A DNA stretch of 64,000 nt from Neoceratodus forsteri (Eukaryota; Chordata; Ceratodontiformes; Ceratodontidae). Positions 12,004 through 22,696 of the stretch are shown here, in pieces. The notes below the pieces were generated by a model, which was given only the letters and a program-made list of their open reading frames with translations, was not told where the DNA came from and made no database searches. How positions within the stretch are numbered: the first letter of the stretch is position 1; every line of letters begins with the position of its first letter. Location: NCBI GenBank assembly GCA_016271365.2, contig CM057453.1, positions 1,077,391,001 to 1,077,455,000 on the forward strand, in the 5' to 3' direction. The position numbers and the translations under genes were made by a program.

Positions 12004-12234
12004 GCCACGCTGGTGGAGCTCCCAGCGTGGCACAAAGATGGCTGGGAGGGGCCGTGGAGCCGACGGGGGATTGGGCACTCCCGTCAGCCATATGATCAGC
12101 TGCCATGCTGGGGTGGGCTCCCAGCGTGGCACCCAGTACTCGGAGGGGGTGAGGACAGTGTACCCAGCGGAGATTGGGCACCCCACGCCGGCTATTCTAT
12201 GAGTTGCCACGCTGGGTGGGCACCCAGCGTGGCA
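12004..12234. repeat. Three regularly spaced GCCACGCTGG hairpins
   Basis: Inverted repeats TGCCACGCTGG...CCAGCGTGGCA (with variants) lie at 12004-12031, 12101-12131 and 12205-12234, about 100 bp apart. GATTGGGCAC-type sequence lies between them. They form the GC-rich tandem block of composite copy A. In copy B the matching position holds GGGCACACT...AGTGTGCCC. Confidence 0.75.
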
Positions 12235-12489
12235 TGTCGAAGACTTTGGGGGTGCAGCACAAGCCGGCGGAGGATTAGGCACCCCAATGGCTATCACGAT
12301 GTGCGAAGGGCAGCACGCAGTATGTAAATGCGTTCTGTGTGTGTGTGTGTAGGGGAGCTGCGCATGAGCAGGCGATATCTTATCACTGCTCATTGAAGCA
12401 TAGCTCCCCCTTTCAACTGTATGCCACTGCATTTTGGAGCTTGTCATAGACAGCTCCAGCATGCATTGGCTTACAGGGGCCGCGCCTGC

Positions 12490-13290
12490 CAATACACTAA
12501 CTGAATTGGAAGAGGGGGTGACACACCTCCGAAATCTCGGATGATGGCACTATGTTTCTTGCACATGCGTGCAAGCAAACATAAAAAGGAACTAGACATT
12601 CCATTCCAGATACTTCCTGGTTCCCAAGCAGACAGGAGACCTGCGCTCTATACTATAACTCAGATATCTGACAAAATTTATAAAATACAAGCTCGAATAA
12701 TGTCTCTTCAGGTTATCATCCCTTTACTATAAAAGGGAGGACTGGCTCTGCACCCTGGATATGTACAGTAGGATGCCCACCATCATATACAAATCAGAAA
12801 ATGCAACAGGCAGTGCCTCAGCTTTATGTGGCAGGCAGCTATTATCAGTTCTGAGTCTTGCCCTTTGGCTTATCCTTGGCATCGCATGTATTTACCAAAT
12901 GCTTCATAGTTGTTGCAGCAGCCCTCTGGAGTGAAGGGCTCTATGTCTTCCCAAAGAAAAAAATAGGCCTAATGCTCAACTGCCTCAAGTAACTAACAAT
13001 TAATAAATAATTAACTAATCTTCAGTTTTTCTTCGGTTGAGATTCTCAAATGCAAATAAATTAGTTGTTAACACCTTCTAGTTCAATCTACTGCTAACTA
13101 ATTCTTAACAGTTGCAGCGGTTAGTCATTTATTGACCTGTTTTCTAATTAAGAATTAACATAACCCCATGAATTTAACCCTCCTTAATACCGATACCCAG
13201 TTTCTTCCTTCCTACCCTGACTCCCCCCCCCCAGCAGGGTTCCCAACATCCTGAAGTGGGAATCAGGAAATGGCTACCCTTTCTCCTCAT
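12490..13290. other. Unassigned; includes TTAGTTAA-rich stretch (12985-13190)
   Basis: No gene was recognised. The stretch from about 12985 is unusually rich in TAACTAA, TTAATAA and TTAGTTA words. It resembles 19140-19290 and 43790-44180, which suggests a dispersed AT-rich repeat. Confidence 0.4.
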
Positions 13291-13304
13291 ATTCAGTTCT
13301 TGTC

Positions 13305-14165
13305 TGCCTCCAGTCTGCTTCCTTCAGCCCACAGCAGCCAGCTGAGCGCCGGGGCTTAACTCCACCAGCGGGCGGTCGGTGGCACCTAGCCAAAATTGGG
13401 AACCACAAGGCTGGGAGGAACAGCGAGGGAGCAGTCAGGAAAGGCGCAGCCAATCGCCTGCTTCCTTCAGCCCACAGCAACCAGCTGAGCGCCGGGGCTT
13501 CGCCTCCAGCGGGCGGGCGGCACCCCAGCCGAACTTGGGGAACCACAAGGCCGGAGGAAATAGTAGGGAGCAGTCGGGAAAGGTGCAGCCAACGCCTGCT
13601 TCCTTCAGCCCACAGCAACCAGCTATGCCAGGGCTTCGCCCGCCAGCAGGCGGTCGGGCGGCACCCAGCCAAACTTGGGAACCACAAGGCTGGGAGGAAC
13701 AGTGAGGAGCAGTCGGGAAAGGCGCAGCCAATCGCCTGCTTCCTTCCAGCCCACAGCAACCAGCTGAGCGCGGGGCTTCAGCTCACCAGCGGGCAGTCTG
13801 CGGCACCCAGTCAACTTGGGAACCCACAAGGCCGGAGGAACAGCGAGGGAGCAGTCGGAAAGGCGCAGCCACTGTCTGATTCCTTCAGCCCACAGCAACC
13901 AGCTGAGTGCCGGGGCTTCACTCGGCCAGCAGGCGGTCGGCGGCACCTAGCCAAACTTGGGAACCACAAGGCCAGGAGGAACAGCGAGGGAGCAGTCGGG
14001 AAAGGCGCAGCCAATCGCCTGCTTCCTTCAGCCCACAGCAACCAGCTGAGCGCCGGGGCTTCGCTCCGCCAGTGGACGGTCGGCGGCACCTAGCCGAACT
14101 TCAGAACCACAAGGCCGGGAGGAACAGCGAGGGAGCAGTCGGGAAAGGCGCAGCCAATCGGTAAG
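13305..14165 (+). repeat. 5' tandem monomers (~140 bp, six units)
   Basis: Units begin with CTGCTTCCTTCAGCCCACAG at about 13315, 13458, 13595, 13736, 13875 and 14018. Each contains CAGCTGAGCGCCGGGGCTTC, GGCGGTCGG, AACCACAAGGC and GGGAGCAGTCGGGAAAGGCG. They are GC- and CpG-rich. One more unit lies at 14688-14822, next to the LINE coding region. By analogy with the monomers of mouse L1 they may be a reiterated promoter; that is inference. Confidence 0.8.
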
Positions 14166-14687
14166 CGAGCGCTCCACCAGGCACAGCAACCGATTGGCTC
14201 TCCTGCCCCGTTGACTTACACTGGCTCAGTTTGCATTGCTGATATATGTGTGGGACTTGAAAATTTGTTTTTCCTTTTGTCTTTTACTCTTCCCCTGGAG
14301 TTCTACTGCAAGTTTCCCAGAAGAGCTGCCTCCACTCTGATGAGACATCTATAGAGGGCAACTGCTGTTGATTCTGTTGAATTCTGCTGGACTCTGTTAG
14401 CAGCAGTGGGCCAGATGCTGAGGCGCCACTCTCCTTCTAGTTTTATATGTGTAAATCATCAAAAAAAGTGCTGTTATCCACTATTGTATTGTAAGGGGAA
14501 ACTACTGTTTTGCTGCTCTTTAAAGTAATTGCAGCTCCTTGTCTGAATATGTAAGGTGGGCCAGACGCTGAGGCGCCACAGGACCCCCCCCCCACAGTCC
14601 TTTGTAGTGCAGATTTGCTCAGTGACGCTCAGAAAAAGGCTTGCTACTGCCCTTATTAATTGCTGCACCCTCCTCTGTCTCTCTCCA
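14166..14687 (+). other. Spacer between 5' monomers of LINE copy A
   Basis: The spacer contains a second, longer-range duplication: GGGCCAGATGCTGAGGCGCC near 14409 recurs as GGGCCAGACGCTGAGGCGCC near 14556. There is no ORF of note. It is probably part of the 5' UTR, although a separate insertion between monomers is possible. Confidence 0.4.
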
Positions 14688-14822
14688 GCCTGCTTCCTTC
14701 AGCCCACAGCAACCAGCTGAGCGCCGGGGCTTCGCTCCGCCAGCGGGCGGTCGGCGGCACCTAGCCGAACTTGGGAACCACAAGGCCGGGAGGAACAGCG
14801 AGGGAGCAGTCGGGAAAGGCGC
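14688..14822 (+). repeat. Isolated seventh 5' monomer
   Basis: This is a well-preserved copy of the 13305-14165 monomer, immediately upstream of the LINE leader and its first ORF. Its position ties the monomer array to this LINE rather than to an independent satellite. Confidence 0.7.
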
Positions 14823-14979
14823 AAAATTTTTGCCCACCCGCCCTTCCCCCTTTCTGTGTGTTAATTTATAGGCATCTTCCTGCCGAAATCTCTTTCCCAC
14901 CCACAGCACTTTTCTCTTAACCAACAGATAGTCACACCAACTTGCTGACCCAACCAATCAGCAACTTTGCTACTCCCTA

Positions 14980-15432
14980 TTGCCAACTATCAATATCCCC
15001 CTCAGAATGGGGAGCTTGCTACTGATACTGCTGTCACTAATAGCCATAGGGTTCCACAATGAAGATGACCCTATTATACAATCTAAAGTGGTCCACCCTC
15101 CTAGTTTCTCTGGAACATCCCCCGTGGCTGACACCCATACCCTCATATATGTCTTGCCATTGCTGCATCGACTACAGTGGTACAATCACCATAAAGTTAC
15201 ACACATCACCACATATATGTCTCAGACAAGGCCCCACTACTGGGTATATAGATCCCCACTAAGCCTAGTCATCAAACTGCTAATTGGTATCCCGACACAC
15301 TACCTTAAATCCACAGGAGCACCCAAAACAAAGAGTGGCAACAGAATAAAAGGAGGACCAAAGACAGCCCCTCTCCCTATCACTGGCAGCCCTTATGAAA
15401 TTACTGATCTTCCTATTGCTCTGTATTGGTAA
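14980..15432 (+). pseudogene. L2-like LINE, N-terminal ORF with hydrophobic leader
   Basis: This 150-codon frame starts just after the leader. Its start MPTINIPLRMGSLLLILLSL is signal-peptide-like: basic residue, then a run of L and I. The remainder shows no domain I recognise. It runs past the 2A-like motif in a different frame, so a frameshift probably separated it from the 2A and endonuclease frame. The family arrangement (hydrophobic segment, 2A, endonuclease, RT) suggests it was the amino end of the LINE polyprotein or a short ORF1. The second Met (15007) is equally plausible as the start. Confidence 0.4.
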
Positions 15433-15531
15433 TGTAGAAATCAACCCTGGACCTCTTGAAAGCATCACCTCTCCTCAGATCTATCCTCAATTAAAGGCCT
15501 CAGTTTCCTGCATATTAATGTATGCAGTCTG
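15395..15531 (+). pseudogene. 2A-like peptide segment of LINE copy A
   Basis: The frame opens with ATG at 15395. After a hydrophobic stretch (LLIFLLLCI) it reads GNVEINPGP at 15428-15454. The 2A consensus is D-x-E-x-NPGP; here the Asp is Asn, while Glu and NPGP are intact. In 2A the bond between the last Gly and Pro is skipped during translation, releasing the upstream product. The frame stops at 15531, and the endonuclease continues in a neighbouring frame, so a frameshift has broken the link. 2A-like sequences are known from APE-type LINEs of the CR1/L2/Rex1 groups, which supports the reading. Confidence 0.65.
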
Positions 15532-16060
15532 TTGAAAAAATTTACATTGCTACAATCTTGGGTTGCCCATACCTTGCCAGACTTTCTTGTGATAACTGAG
15601 ACATGGCTCAAGACCACCACAATGGACAGGGAAGTTAACCTACCTAACTATCAGCTATTCAGAGCTGATCGCCAAACAAGAGAGGCGGAGTAGCCATATA
15701 TGTAAAAGCTGGTTTAGTTGTATCCTGTACTGCTGCAACATCTATGCCCAAGGAATTTGAGTGTCTATCTCTAAAAGTCTCTCTCCCCAATACAGCAGCT
15801 TTCCATTTAATTGGATGCTACAGACCCCCCTCTGCTGAACACAATCTCTTATCCCACCTGGAAACCTTCAAGTCCTGTACTGAAGAAGTCATTATCATAG
15901 GGGACCTGAATTTCAACTGGCTCACCCAGACAGCTACACCTCTGGTATCATTCTGTGACACCTATGGGCTCACACGTTAATTAATGAACCAACAAGACTA
16001 AATGCAAGGAATAGTAGTAACAGTACTCTACTTGACATCATACTAGTGAGTAAACCACAT
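15505..16060 (+). pseudogene. L2-like LINE endonuclease domain (frameshifted)
   Basis: This is the apurinic-like endonuclease that nicks target DNA for target-primed reverse transcription. Visible motifs in order: HINVCSLLKK (after 15507), VITETWLK with the catalytic Glu (about 15588-15611), GVAIYVKAG after a frameshift near 15683, GCYRPPS (about 15813) and IIIGDLNFNW (about 15892-15921) with the GD.N signature. A frame from 15744 to 15980 covers the second half, and further breaks follow. Catalytic residues are largely conserved but the frame is not open. The 2A-like segment lies directly upstream. Confidence 0.75.
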
Positions 16061-16179
16061 CTATTCACACATGAGTGCTCCTATGCGACATAAGTGACCA
16101 CTGCCCCATCGCAGTGGTAAGATCCAACAACATTAAAACAGATCCTGCAAAATTCCTCATGAGGAGATCCAAGAAAACA

Positions 16180-18320
16180 TCATATTGAAGGATATCTGCA
16201 TGATCTAGCCTACTCTCCACACTGGCAAAAGTTCTATCTTGCACATTCTGTAGAAAAAGCTCAGCAGGTGCTAAATAGCATGATATTAAATGCCCTTAAC
16301 ACCCATGCCCCAATCTCTAGTATCCGAATAAAAAACAAATCCTGTCGCTGGTTTTCAGCTGACCTCAAAGCTGCATTGCTGGAGAGAGATAAACTTTGGA
16401 AAGCAGCAAGAAAAACTATGAATATCATGGACTGGATGATCTTTAGGAAAGCCAGGAATAAATGCACTAGGAAAGTTAGGGATGCAAAGGCTGCCTACTA
16501 CCTGGCCCAGCTCGACTCCTCCTACCATAATACTGCTAGATTTTGGGGCACCATCAAGGGTATGATGGGCCAGGATGTTAACAACCCCCTTCCAACCCAT
16601 TTACACAGTAACTATGGCCCCATTACTGGCACATTGGAAATCCTGGATGCATTCAACAATCACTTCACAACAGCTGGCCTTGCCTTTGACTCCTCCCCAG
16701 CTAACCTATTAAGGGATCATTTAAGCTCCCACTATACTGGTGAACAAAGAGTTGACTCCTCCTTTAGCTTCAAACCTATACTGTTGAAACAAGTTGAGGA
16801 TCTATTATGGTATCTAGATACCAAAAAAGTGCAGGAGCAGATCTTCTGACCCATTCTTTCTAAAGATTGTGTGTCATGTGCTTGCAGTCCCCTAACTCAC
16901 CTCTTTAACCTTTCCTAAACTCTGGATTTCATTCCCACGCTGTGGAAGACAGCTCAAGTGGTCCCCCTTCAAATCAGGGGACTCTATGGATCTTAATAAC
17001 TACAGGCCCATTTCCATCCTACTACTGTGTTATCCAAGATGCTGGAGAAATTAGTGAGTATTCAGTTAAGGGAATATCTGGACAATGCTAATCTATTAAA
17101 TCCAGCTCAATCTGGATTCAGGGCCAAACATAGCACTATCACTGCATTAGCCAAGGTCACAAATGATTGGCAAACCGAACTGGATAAAAGAACAATGTCT
17201 GTGCAGTATTCCTGGACCTGAGCAAAGCATTCGACACTGTGGACCATGAACTGCTACTTCATCCCTACACTCCATTGGCCTAGATCCATCCTCCCTTAAG
17301 TGGTTCAGATGCTATCTCTCCGTAGATCACAGCAGGTAAAAGCTGAAGGTGACCTCTCCTCATTAAGACCACTGTCAAGAGGAGTCCCCAAGGCTCTATT
17401 CTGGGTCCTATCCTTTTGCCATTTATATAAATAAAATTTATTCAACCCTTACAAGTCCTCAGTACATCTCTTTGCTGATGACACTGTACTGTATGTCAGC
17501 AACCCTTCACCTAAAGTTGCTCATGAAATCCTACAAGCAGAATTTCCTGTTACAACATCAGCTTTGAGAAAGCTTGCTAAATGCAAAGAAAACCAAAGCA
17601 ATGATGTTCACACCCAAAACTCCACCAACACATCTCTTCAATCAGTCTCCCCAGATATGCACTATACTTGGAGAAAATCTGGAGTATGTTGAAAATTTCA
17701 AATACCTAGGTGTGTGGATTGACAACAGACTTGACTTTACTCAGCATCTAGAACAACTGCTGAAAAAGCTTCCTAAGGCTTGGCCTCCTCTACAGATTAA
17801 AACCCTTCCTTAATAGAGATTCAAAGATGAGATTAGTCCAGGCCATCTTTCTATCAGTCATTGACTCACGCAGACTTCTCTATAGTACGCTGCTCCACTC
17901 TCTTACCTTCAAAAGTTGGATACCTTATACCACGAGCAATAAGGTTCATTACAGACCTGCCATATAATACTCACCATTGTTCTCTCTATGATTCAGTTGG
18001 ATGGGTTTCCTTCATGTCAGGAGAAGCAGAAATGCAGCTCTATGGATCTACAGAGCTTTATCAAAAACTCCCAAGCTATATCCTGGACTGCTTCAACCTG
18101 ACCACTCCCAGCTCCTATGCCCTAAGAAGCAACAATATCATCCTGCTCAAATTGCCCAAAGTCAACACCAAAATAGGGAGGGCAGTAATCAGCTACTCTC
18201 TAGCCATAGCATGGCACACCCTACAAAAATCCCTAAAACTGTCCATTATCATTCCATTTACATCCTTCAACCAGCACTGTACAGCCTTCTTCACAGAGAA
18301 ATGCAGTTGCTACCGCTAGA
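16180..18320 (+). pseudogene. L2-like LINE reverse transcriptase and C-terminal region (frameshifted)
   Basis: A 193-codon frame (16268-16849) covers the linker before RT, with KARNKCTRKVRDAKAAYYLA. A frame at 17027-17221 has MLEKLVSIQLREYL and AQSGFRAKHSTITALAKVTN. LSKAFDTVDHELL follows after 17221. A GVPQGSI-type motif lies near 17390, and HLFADDTVLY with the catalytic FADD near 17465. FKYLGVWIDNRLDF follows in 17574-17813. The C-terminal part (17861-18319) includes RFITDLPYNTHHCSLYDSVGW. The catalytic Asp pair is intact, but at least four frameshifts prevent a full product. Confidence 0.8.
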
Positions 18321-18689
18321 GATAGAATAGTCATCCCACAAAACCATATTCTAATCACATATGGCATATTCCTTCCAGCCAGACACCACCAGTATATGGC
18401 ACCCAATATTCCCTTCACCATCCGTGTACTCATTATGTGAGTGACTGTCATGGCCCTCATTGTGATATATATGTATTGTACATATTGTAGATGTTAGTTT
18501 AACTTTCTCTTGCCAAGCTTTAACATGTGAATTCTCTGTATATTATTGTGTTATAAATAACATTTTCTTGTTTCAGTATATATAACTGTCTCATAAGTAT
18601 GTGATGTAATTGCTGTGCACCAACTCGAACCTTGACCTTATCAGGTCCATCTTGTAAATGAGCCTTGCTCAATGATGATCGCCTGAATA

Positions 18690-18725
18690 AATAAAGATTT
18701 GATTGATTGATTGATTGATTGATTG
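18690..18725 (+). repeat. (ATTG)n 3' tail of LINE copy A
   Basis: AATAAATAAAGATTTGATTG is followed by about six GATT repeats. Short tandem tails rather than poly(A) are typical of L2/CR1-group LINEs. Confidence 0.85.
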
Positions 18726-18879
18726 CCTCTCCCCCTCTCTTCTCCACCTGCCCTTCTGGGTCACCTGTGTGCATAGCCTACCCTGCCCTTTTTAATCCAA
18801 CAGCACTCGCGTACTACCTCAGGCCTGCTCCTGGTACACTCAGACACTGTAATGGTTCTGTTGCATTATTACTGTTTTG

Positions 18880-19135
18880 TATGTTTATATGTTCTTTTGT
18901 ATGATTTTGGACATGTATTGTAATTTATCAAATGTTCCACTACTGTTTATTGTACAATACCTTGTGTTACAACTGTTGCATAGTCTTATAGTGTTGTGTT
19001 GTTTGTACCACCCATATACTAGTGTAACTCTATGTAACCCCTTCCCCCTCAGGTTGCACCATAAGATGAGCAATTTGTTGTTCAGTGTGCCCTCCTGGTG
19101 AAATATTTCAATAAATAAATATATAAATAAATAAA
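18880..19135 (+). mobile_element. L2-like tail / LINE-dependent SINE, copy 1
   Basis: The 3' end (about 19030-19135) has a GAGCAATTTGTTGTTCAG hairpin-like block, GTGCCCTCCTGGTGAAAT and an (AAAT)n tail. 26985-27069 and 62515-62605 have the same arrangement (TCAGTATGCCTTCCTGGTAA plus AAAT repeats). The 5' limit is unclear and could reach back to 18726. Confidence 0.55.
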
Positions 19136-19139
19136 AAGT

Positions 19140-19290
19140 AAGTATTAGTTTGGCATTTATTAATTACTAGTGAGCCTACGAAATAAATAATAACAATACT
19201 TAACTTGTTGAGCATTAGCTGATAATTAACTGTACACCACACAGTAAGCAAAGTTATTAGTTAAGAATAACCAGTTCTTAACCAGCTTAT
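19140..19290. repeat. TTAGTTAA-rich stretch
   Basis: Dense in TTATTAATTA, TTAGTTAAGA and GTTCTTAACC words, resembling 12985-13190 and 43790-44180. Together with 13000-13190 it may be two halves of one older repeat separated by LINE copy A and the following tail. Confidence 0.35.
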
Positions 19291-19299
19291 TTGTGCAGT

Positions 19300-19960
19300 G
19301 ATGCTAGAAACTGGGAGTTCAGCTAGGAGTTCAGGTAAGCTGCAGGAGCACATCTGCCCCTCACTGCAGGTGCCAGACATCTACCTGAGGAACCCTGAGG
19401 TACCCTAAAGCCAGAAACTAGTCTCTGTCTGGGGTAGAGCCCTATCTTGCCGGTACAGCCCTGTGGGTAGGACCTAGTGTCAAGCAGGAGGCAGAGATAA
19501 GTCCCAACTGGACTATCTGAAAAAAAAACTGCATTTATGAAGGAAAAGACTATCCGCGCACTGAGGTAATAGGCTATAAAGGCCAATATACAATCAATGT
19601 AATCTTAGCAATTTACTTTAATGGACATAGTTATAACCTGTTATAAGCCCATCATTTTTCTTTCTTAAAATCCAAAAGTACACATTTTACTGTCTAAGAG
19701 AGGGAACCTTTGTGGGATCCAGGTCCTGATTGAGAGGGCAGCTGTAAAATAAAAACAAAAAGGATTCACAAAGGATCCTTAGTTCTGTAAGATACAAGTA
19801 TGTACAGGTTATGTAAACACAATACTACTTATCTGATACGTGGGAGGAGAATGGCACAATGTTGAGTCACATCTATTAAATAAAAGAATGTGTTAGTAAT
19901 TTAAGTAAAAAAATGACAGAGATAGAGGAAAGAAGATTAAAGCAGCAGCAAGGAGTTACA
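19300..19960. other. Unassigned
   Basis: No gene or recognised repeat was found. There are short A-rich runs and no convincing ORF. Confidence 0.5.
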
Positions 19961-20328
19961 TTTTATTTACTTAAATTTTGGTGATCGGGTAGGCCCACTG
20001 AGACAGAAACAGTCCTTTTTTCAGGGGCGACCCGGAATTAATTACATACATCTATAACCATAACAAAATACATACATGTCATTTCACAATTAACAGTCAA
20101 TATAGGCAGACTGACCCAGTCAAGGATACAATAACAGATTAATTACAATCAGTATCAATAGGAGTAGAAGTACTGTTATACACAGGACAATCACAATCAG
20201 ACTGATGTCCCAATAAGGTTAGATCGGCAGCAGGGAGTCTGGTAGACTCAGCGGTAGCAGTTGCAGACGCTCAGTTCTAACAGGTGGGCTTTAAGACCCT
20301 TCTTGAATCCCCCAAGGAAGGTACATTC

Positions 20329-20660
20329 CTAGAGACTGCTAGGGAGACCATTCCAGAATGGAGGGATGAAGGCAGCATAGGACCAGAGTCCTAGGTGAGT
20401 CCTAACACTAGGGACATGGAGAAGCTGGTGGCCAGAGGATCTTAGTGTTCCCCCATTCTTTTTGTGAGCTAATGTGTTAATTAGGCTAGGAGAGGTGCAA
20501 TTTTGCTGTAGCTTAAATGCAAGGCAGAGTGATGGATATGATAGTCTGCTGCCTAATGAAGGCCACCTAAAACATAATAGTACCTTGCAGTGATGCTCCC
20601 ATGGTGACACCCCTGCACAAAGCACCCGATCCTGTGATACCATAATTTTAGCCTTTGCAT
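20329..20660 (-). pseudogene. L2-like LINE C-terminal segment
   Basis: The frame ends LRSSGHQLLHVPSVRTHLGL...PFWNGLPSSL, the usual carboxyl end of L2-like polyproteins (sorted hydrophobics, then WN.LP). It lies in a different phase from the RT frame upstream, so at least one frameshift lies between about 20660 and 20750. Confidence 0.65.
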
Positions 20661-20661
20661 T

Positions 20662-21408
20662 TCAGAACTTCTTACAGATTGTAGTAGAAGGGCCCCATAT
20701 AGCAAGGTTGGAAGGAGTATACCATGGAAGCCTTGAGTTGAGTTTGGATTCACGAGTAAAGAAAGGACTGAGGCGATATAATAGACCTAACTTTTGGTTG
20801 AGTTTCTTGGTCAGATGGCTGATGTGGCTTTTAAAGGAGCAGTCTTGGTCTAAGTATACACCTAAGTATTTGATACAATCGATCACTTCAATTTTTGAGC
20901 CATCGGAAAGGGCTGGGGACAATAAATGTAAACGCGTTGGGCCTAGGCTTTTAGGGCCAAATAGCATGGCTTTGGTCTTTTTACTATTTAGAACTAATTT
21001 ATTAGCAAGAAACCAATTCTCAAGTAGACCAAGGTCTTGACTAAGAAGGTTGTTTATTTGGACAGAATCTCTGGAGGACCTATAAAACATGGCATCATCT
21101 GCATATAAGGTCACCTTGGCCCCTCCACAATGTTGAGGCAAATCATTAATAAATAGGGAAAGCAGGAGAGGTCCCAGTATTGAATCCTGGGGCACGCCAT
21201 CTGTGAAAGGGCATTTGTTGGACGTAGCACCATGGCATTTGACAATCTGTGATCTGCCATTAAGGTAGCCTGTGAACCATTGAATAGACAGATGATCAAG
21301 ACCAAGAGATGTTAGTTTAGTGATAAGCTGCTGCTGATTTACCAAGTCAAATGCCTTGGCGAGGTCTATAAAGATCGCACCAGTTGAAAGGCCATCATCT
21401 AGAGCCAT
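20662..21408 (-). pseudogene. L2-like LINE reverse transcriptase palm region
   Basis: A 248-codon frame copies RNA at the nicked target in the retrotransposition complex. In order: IFIDLAKAFDLVNQQQLI (domain with the first catalytic Asp), GVPQDSILGPLLLSLFINDL (the usual GVPQGS is GVPQDS) and VTLYADDAMFY with YADD. Then LVLNSKKTKAMLFGPKSL and IKYLGVYLDQDCSFKSHI. The frame ends after the thumb region. The start Met is simply the first in an interrupted frame. The copy lacks an open link to the endonuclease. Confidence 0.8.
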
Positions 21409-21665
21409 GAAGATATCCCCAGTAAGGCTAATCAGGCCTAAATTGGTACCATGACTTTTTCTAAAACCTCATTGTCGTTAATAAATTGTTCCGTTCAACA
21501 TATTCCTGGACCTGCTGGTGTACAATCCTAACACTTTACTTAGAGTGCAGAGGATGGATATTGGTCCGTAATTTTCAAAAAGCTCAATATCCCCACCTTT
21601 AGGGATAGGAGTGACTAAGGCAACTTTCCACGCAGTGGGGACTTTGCCTTCAAGCAGGGATCTGT

Positions 21666-22157
21666 TTAGGAGCCAAATAACTGGAGAGACAATAACGTGG
21701 GCTGCGATTCTGAGGAGTCAGAGGATTTGATTTTTTTTAATAATTTTTGGACCTCAGATTTAGTTGCAAGTTTGAAGTGAAAATTAGGGTAAGGGGTTTC
21801 CTCTTGTAGATGATTCTGGGTAGGAGGGGGAGGCCCAGAGAGATTATTTTTAAATTTGTCCAGGTCAGTGAGGAATGCATTTAGTGCATTAGCAGCATCT
21901 TGTGGGTTGGTATAGTGGACACCATTTGCTACTATGTCACTTTTCTCATGGGCGGTGTTCCCCTTTAGGAGAGAGTTTATTTGGGACCAAACTTTTGTAG
22001 GATCTGAAAGGTTTTTAGTTTGTAGGTTCTGGAGGTATTGTCTTTTAGCTGACTTTAGTTCCTTTTTACACTTGTTTATCAGTTTTCTATATTCCACCCA
22101 ATCCTTAGTTAGATTTGTAGATCTGAATTTTTCCCAGGCTTTGTCTCTTACCTTCAT
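21666..22157 (-). pseudogene. L2-like LINE linker region before RT
   Basis: A 163-codon frame contains WVEYRKLINKCKKELKSAKR and YLQNLQTKNLSDPTKVWSQI, matching the basic linker between endonuclease and RT in L2/CR1 elements. It continues into the finger region (KSEVQKLLKKIKSSDSS). It ends at a frameshift before the RT palm. Confidence 0.7.
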
Positions 22158-22696
22158 TTGTTTTTTTAAGGTCTCTGTATGGCCACTTTGAGCCTTTTCC
22201 CTTGATTCTGATTTGTTTTAGGAGGGCATGCTTATTGGCGGCCGAGAGGAAGTTATTAATGATGAAATCAAGGGCTGAGTCCAGATTGGGGGCTAGCTTG
22301 ATTTGAGTCCAAATCCACCACTGCTAGAGTTTCAAGAAAGAGCAAGTGTCAAAACTGGAATAATCTCAAGCCCAAAAAATTCTGGGTGGAGGGTTGGGAT
22401 GGTCATTTTTCCAGATGCCGAATATAGGGGCATGGTCACTTATGGAGTCCGCAAATGTCCCAGTAAGTTTGAAACTACTTGGGTTGGAAGCAAGAATTCA
22501 GTCTAATGTGGTGTGGTTTCCAGACTTAATGTTCAACCCAGTGGGTCTTTGGAGCAATTCGGTCAAGTTGGCCTCTAGCAAGCTGGATTTTACATCACTA
22601 ATGGTGTGCTGACCCCAGTGGAGGTTAAAGTCACCAAGGATTATTTTCTCTCATTGAGGTAGCCCTGGCATCAGAGCCAGAAGGCTCTTTAAGGCA

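Larger units (their letters stand above)
9560..12480 (+). mobile_element. Composite palindromic element, copy A
   Basis: Three copies of this element type share the same order of blocks: copy A here, copy B at 39630-41700, and copy C inverted at about 60800-62800. The blocks are: an opening segment around GTCAATGCCGAATGTT; an array of ~297-bp palindromic units; a central near-palindrome (GGTGATTTC...GAAATCACC); a short block followed by GTAAGTATGGGG; a pyrimidine tract ending ACAGGG; and a GC-rich tandem block. No transposase or RT frame is visible, and the outer boundaries and target duplication were not resolved. It is probably a non-autonomous DNA transposon of unknown superfamily. Confidence 0.55.
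13300..18725 (+). mobile_element. L2-like LINE, near full length (LINE copy A)
   Basis: The order is: tandem 5' monomers, a leader, a short hydrophobic-leader ORF, a 2A-like motif, an AP-like endonuclease, a reverse transcriptase with the FADD box, a C-terminal segment, a short 3' UTR and a 3' tail of (ATTG)n. The 3' UTR carries a small hairpin (TGAGC CTT GCTCA, about 18658-18670) before AATAAATAAAG, as in other L2-like tails here. The coding part is broken by several frameshifts and stops, so the copy is not autonomous. Assignment to the L2/CR1 group follows protein motifs; the exact family is unknown. Confidence 0.8.

Noticed and set aside
11770..12492. 240-codon minus-strand open frame
   Set aside because: It runs through the hairpin-rich tandem block of composite copy A; the repeats explain the long opening.
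13274..13946. Several 90-160-codon frames in all phases
   Set aside because: They are artefacts of the GC-rich 5' monomer array; the same peptide words recur in every monomer.
13305..14822. CRISPR-like regular repeats
   Set aside because: Units are ~140 bp, directly adjacent with no unique spacers, and the genome is eukaryotic.
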